Source of the DNA: CAIMUS01 sp963708455
GTDB lineage: Bacteria > Pseudomonadota > Gammaproteobacteria > Competibacterales > Competibacteraceae
Length of the DNA stretch: 64,000 bases
NCBI GenBank assembly: GCA_963708455.1
Contig: CAVPSQ010000004.1
Coordinates: forward strand, 1 to 64,000
Reading direction: 5' to 3'
Of this stretch, positions 63,964 to 64,000 are shown piece after piece. A model generated the notes under the pieces. The model saw only the letters and a program-made list of their open reading frames with translations. It ran no database searches and was not told the DNA's origin. The stretch's first letter is position 1. Each line of letters begins with the position of its first letter. A program made the translations under genes and the position numbers.

Positions 63964-64000
63964 GAGTGTCACTACCTACCTGTCGAACTGAACCAGTTGC

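Overview
The window is high-GC bacterial chromosome, most likely from a gammaproteobacterium. The gene orders (HAD-rppH-ptsP, queG-nnr-tsaE-amidase, ilvI-ilvH-ilvC), the class I DAHP synthase, AlgH and YheT all fit that class. A phasin implies polyhydroxyalkanoate storage. PEP-CTERM proteins and exosortase-A-associated genes imply an exported-protein and exopolysaccharide system. A 2-methylfumaryl-CoA isomerase (mct) is also present. Together these recall PHA-storing sludge bacteria of the Competibacter type, but that placement is inference.

Layout. 1-5917: a giant secreted repeat protein on the minus strand, frame broken in at least eight places. 5995-6669: a PEP-CTERM protein. 6670-10431: a repeat-rich accessory stretch with a DUF2887/DUF4351 protein, a DUF6883/DUF4926 pair, a Uma2 gene and a Uma2 remnant. 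10494-24969: mostly core metabolism (ilvCHI, proS, DAHP synthase, algH-like, rppH, ptsP, phasin, ydcH, argD). 25460-29746: exosortase-A-associated genes (acyl carrier protein, two hydrolases, a polymerase/ligase). 30042-33510: an integron-type cassette array on the minus strand with three attC sites, carrying a HEPN-like gene, a BglII-like restriction-modification pair and a ParE/RelE toxin-antitoxin pair. No integrase is visible. 33857-46524: core genes (yheT, a two-gene phosphorelay, host-attachment protein, menA, corA-like, mct, queG, nnr, tsaE).

46517-61969: a 15.45-kb island inserted in the last codons of tsaE. It is bounded by outer ends of an ISKra4-family element and by a 9-bp direct repeat, so it looks like a composite transposon. 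It contains an IS701-family element; an unrecognised co-directional operon (48273-54450) with a histidine-kinase-like ATPase, two small P-loop proteins (one CobU-like) and a receiver-metallophosphoesterase fusion; transposase remnants; a DUF6399 element with 25-bp perfect terminal inverted repeats; an acyltransferase gene cassette with its attC; an ORF-less group II intron sitting exactly in an attC; and the right-hand ISKra4 copy. After the island the cell-wall amidase and a low-molecular-weight protein tyrosine phosphatase resume the core chromosome.

Several conserved genes (rppH, ptsP, the ligase at 27412, the kinase gene at 49602) carry single-base frameshifts, some in homopolymers, so sequencing or assembly indels are a real possibility throughout. 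All family calls come from reading the sequence; no database search was run.
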